Positions 62,560-64,000 of a DNA stretch of 64,000 bases are shown here, one piece after another (positions within the stretch are counted from its first letter, which is position 1; the number at the start of each line of letters is the position of its first letter). Source of the DNA: Actinernus sp. WN-2022 (lineage: Eukaryota > Cnidaria > Anthozoa > Actiniaria > Actinernidae). The notes under the pieces are model-generated. The model had not been told where the DNA came from. It saw only the letters and a list, made by a program, of their open reading frames with translations, and searched no databases. The DNA lies in contig JAOWCC010001634.1 of the NCBI GenBank assembly GCA_030867875.1, forward strand, positions 140,574,365-140,638,364, given 5' to 3'. The translations under genes and the position numbers were made by a program.

Positions 62560-64000
62560 ATGCACTGATGTCATCTGTGCATCAGTTCTCTTATAGATGC
62601 ACAGACAATAAAGAAGTATGCCAGGAGATGCAGTCGAGTGGTGTGACTGGACATTGTTCTCATCACATTGATGTCATCTGTGCATCAGTTCTCTTATAGA
62701 TGCACAGACAATAAAGAAGTATGCCAGGAGATGCAGTCGAGTGGTGTGACTGGACATTGTTCTCATCACATTGATGTCATCTGTGCATCAGTTCTCTTAT
62801 AGATGCACAGACAATAAAGAAGTACATGTATGCCAGGAGATGCAGTCGAGTGGTGTGACTGGACATTGTTCTCATCACATTGATGTCATCTGTGCATCAG
62901 TTCTCTTATAGATGCACAGACAATAAAGAAGTATGCCAGGAGATGCAGTCGAGTGGTGTGACTGGACATTGTTCTCATCACATTGATGTCATCTGTGCAT
63001 CAGTTCTCTTATAGATGCACAGACAATAAAGAAGTACATGTATGCCAGGAGATGCAGTCGAGTGGTGTGACTGGACATTGTTCTCATCACATTGATGTCA
63101 TCTGTGCATCAGTTCTCTTATAGATGCACAGACAATAAAGAAGTATGCCAGGAGATGCAGTCGAGTGGTGTGACTGGACATTGTTCTCATCACATTGATG
63201 TCATCTGTGCATCAGTTCTCTTATAGATGCACAGACAATAAAGAAGTATGCCAGGAGATGCAGTCGAGTGGTGTGACTGGACATTGTTCTCATCACATTG
63301 ATGTCATCTGTGCATCAGTTCTCTTATAGATGCACAGACAATAAAGAAGTATGCCAGGAGATGCAGTCGAGTGGTGTGACTGGACATTGTTCTCATCACA
63401 TTGATGTCATCTGTGCATCAGTTCTCTTATAGATGCACAGACAATAAAGAAGTATGCCAGGAGATGCAGTCGAGTGGTGTGACTGGACATTGTTCTCATC
63501 ACATTGATGTCATCTGTGCATCAGTTCTCTTATAGATGCACAGACAATAAAGAAGTATGCCAGGAGATGCAGTCGAGTTGTGTAACTGGACATTGTTCTC
63601 ATCACATTGATGTCATCTGTGCATCAGTTCTCTTATAGATGCACAGACAATAAAGAAGTATGCCAGGAGATGCAGTCGAGTGGTGTGACTGGACATTGTT
63701 CTCATCACATTGATGTCATCTGTGCATCAGTTCTCTTATAGATGCACAGACAATAAAGAAGTATGCCAGGAGATGCAGTCGAGTGGTGTGACTGGACATT
63801 GTTCTCATCACATTGATGTCATCTGTGCATCAGTTCTCTTATAGATGCACAGACAATAAAGAAGTATGCCAGGAGATGCAGTCGAGTTGTGTAACTGGAC
63901 ATTGTTCTCATCACATTGATGTCATCTGTGCATCAGTTCTCTTATAGATGCACAGACAATAAAGAAGTATGCCAGGAGATGCAGTCGAGTGGTGTGACTG
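62560..64000. repeat. 103-bp satellite, about 14 copies, running off the window
   Basis: The unit GATGTCATCTGTGCATCAGT...GTGACTGGACATTGTTCTCATCACATT repeats every 103 bases with almost no divergence. Two copies carry an extra ACATGT (109 bp), and two carry TTGTGTAACTG instead of TGGTGTGACTG. It fills an upstream EDC3 intron. Confidence 0.95.

Overview
The window is eukaryotic: long introns with GT-AG splice signals, three multi-exon genes that I could assemble exon by exon with consistent reading phase, and a very dense layer of tRNA-derived SINEs, LINE fragments, a DIRS-like tyrosine-recombinase remnant, foldback MITEs and tandem repeats. The gene content and repeat style suggest a cnidarian, probably an anthozoan such as a stony coral. 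This is an inference from style and no marker fixes the species.

Region 1 (1-3934) holds the 3' end of a DIRS-like retroelement, with hairpins and a short tandem repeat. Region 2 (3935-37121, + strand) is one 24-exon gene for a secreted or GPI-anchored protein of about 1,153 residues. It is built of helical repeats like those of mesothelin, otoancorin and stereocilin. It has a signal peptide, a basic RKRR cleavage candidate and a hydrophobic C-terminal tail. Exon 12 carries a frameshift in this assembly. Its introns hold most of the MITEs, one large reverse-transcriptase LINE on the opposite strand, another on the same strand, and several tandem arrays.

Region 3 (40324-48356, - strand) is a four-exon gene for a predicted 246-residue single-pass membrane protein. 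It has an IGFBP-type cysteine-rich domain, a short five-residue repeat, and a C-terminal transmembrane helix. The 5' splice site of its second exon has been amplified into a 27-bp minisatellite that fills much of the next intron. A broken LINE and two MITEs are inserted in that array. Region 4 (52566-62371, - strand, continuing beyond the window) is the C-terminal two thirds of EDC3, the enhancer of mRNA decapping. It has the FDF motif and the whole YjeF_N domain. The window ends inside an upstream intron that is filled by a 103-bp satellite (about 62560-64000).

The three genes look functionally unrelated: a cell-surface repeat protein, a membrane protein with a growth-factor-binding fold, and a P-body protein. 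The most unusual structures are the splice-donor minisatellite of the IGFBP-like gene, the satellite that appears to have grown from a dispersed MITE, and several nested transposon insertions whose target-site duplications can be read directly.
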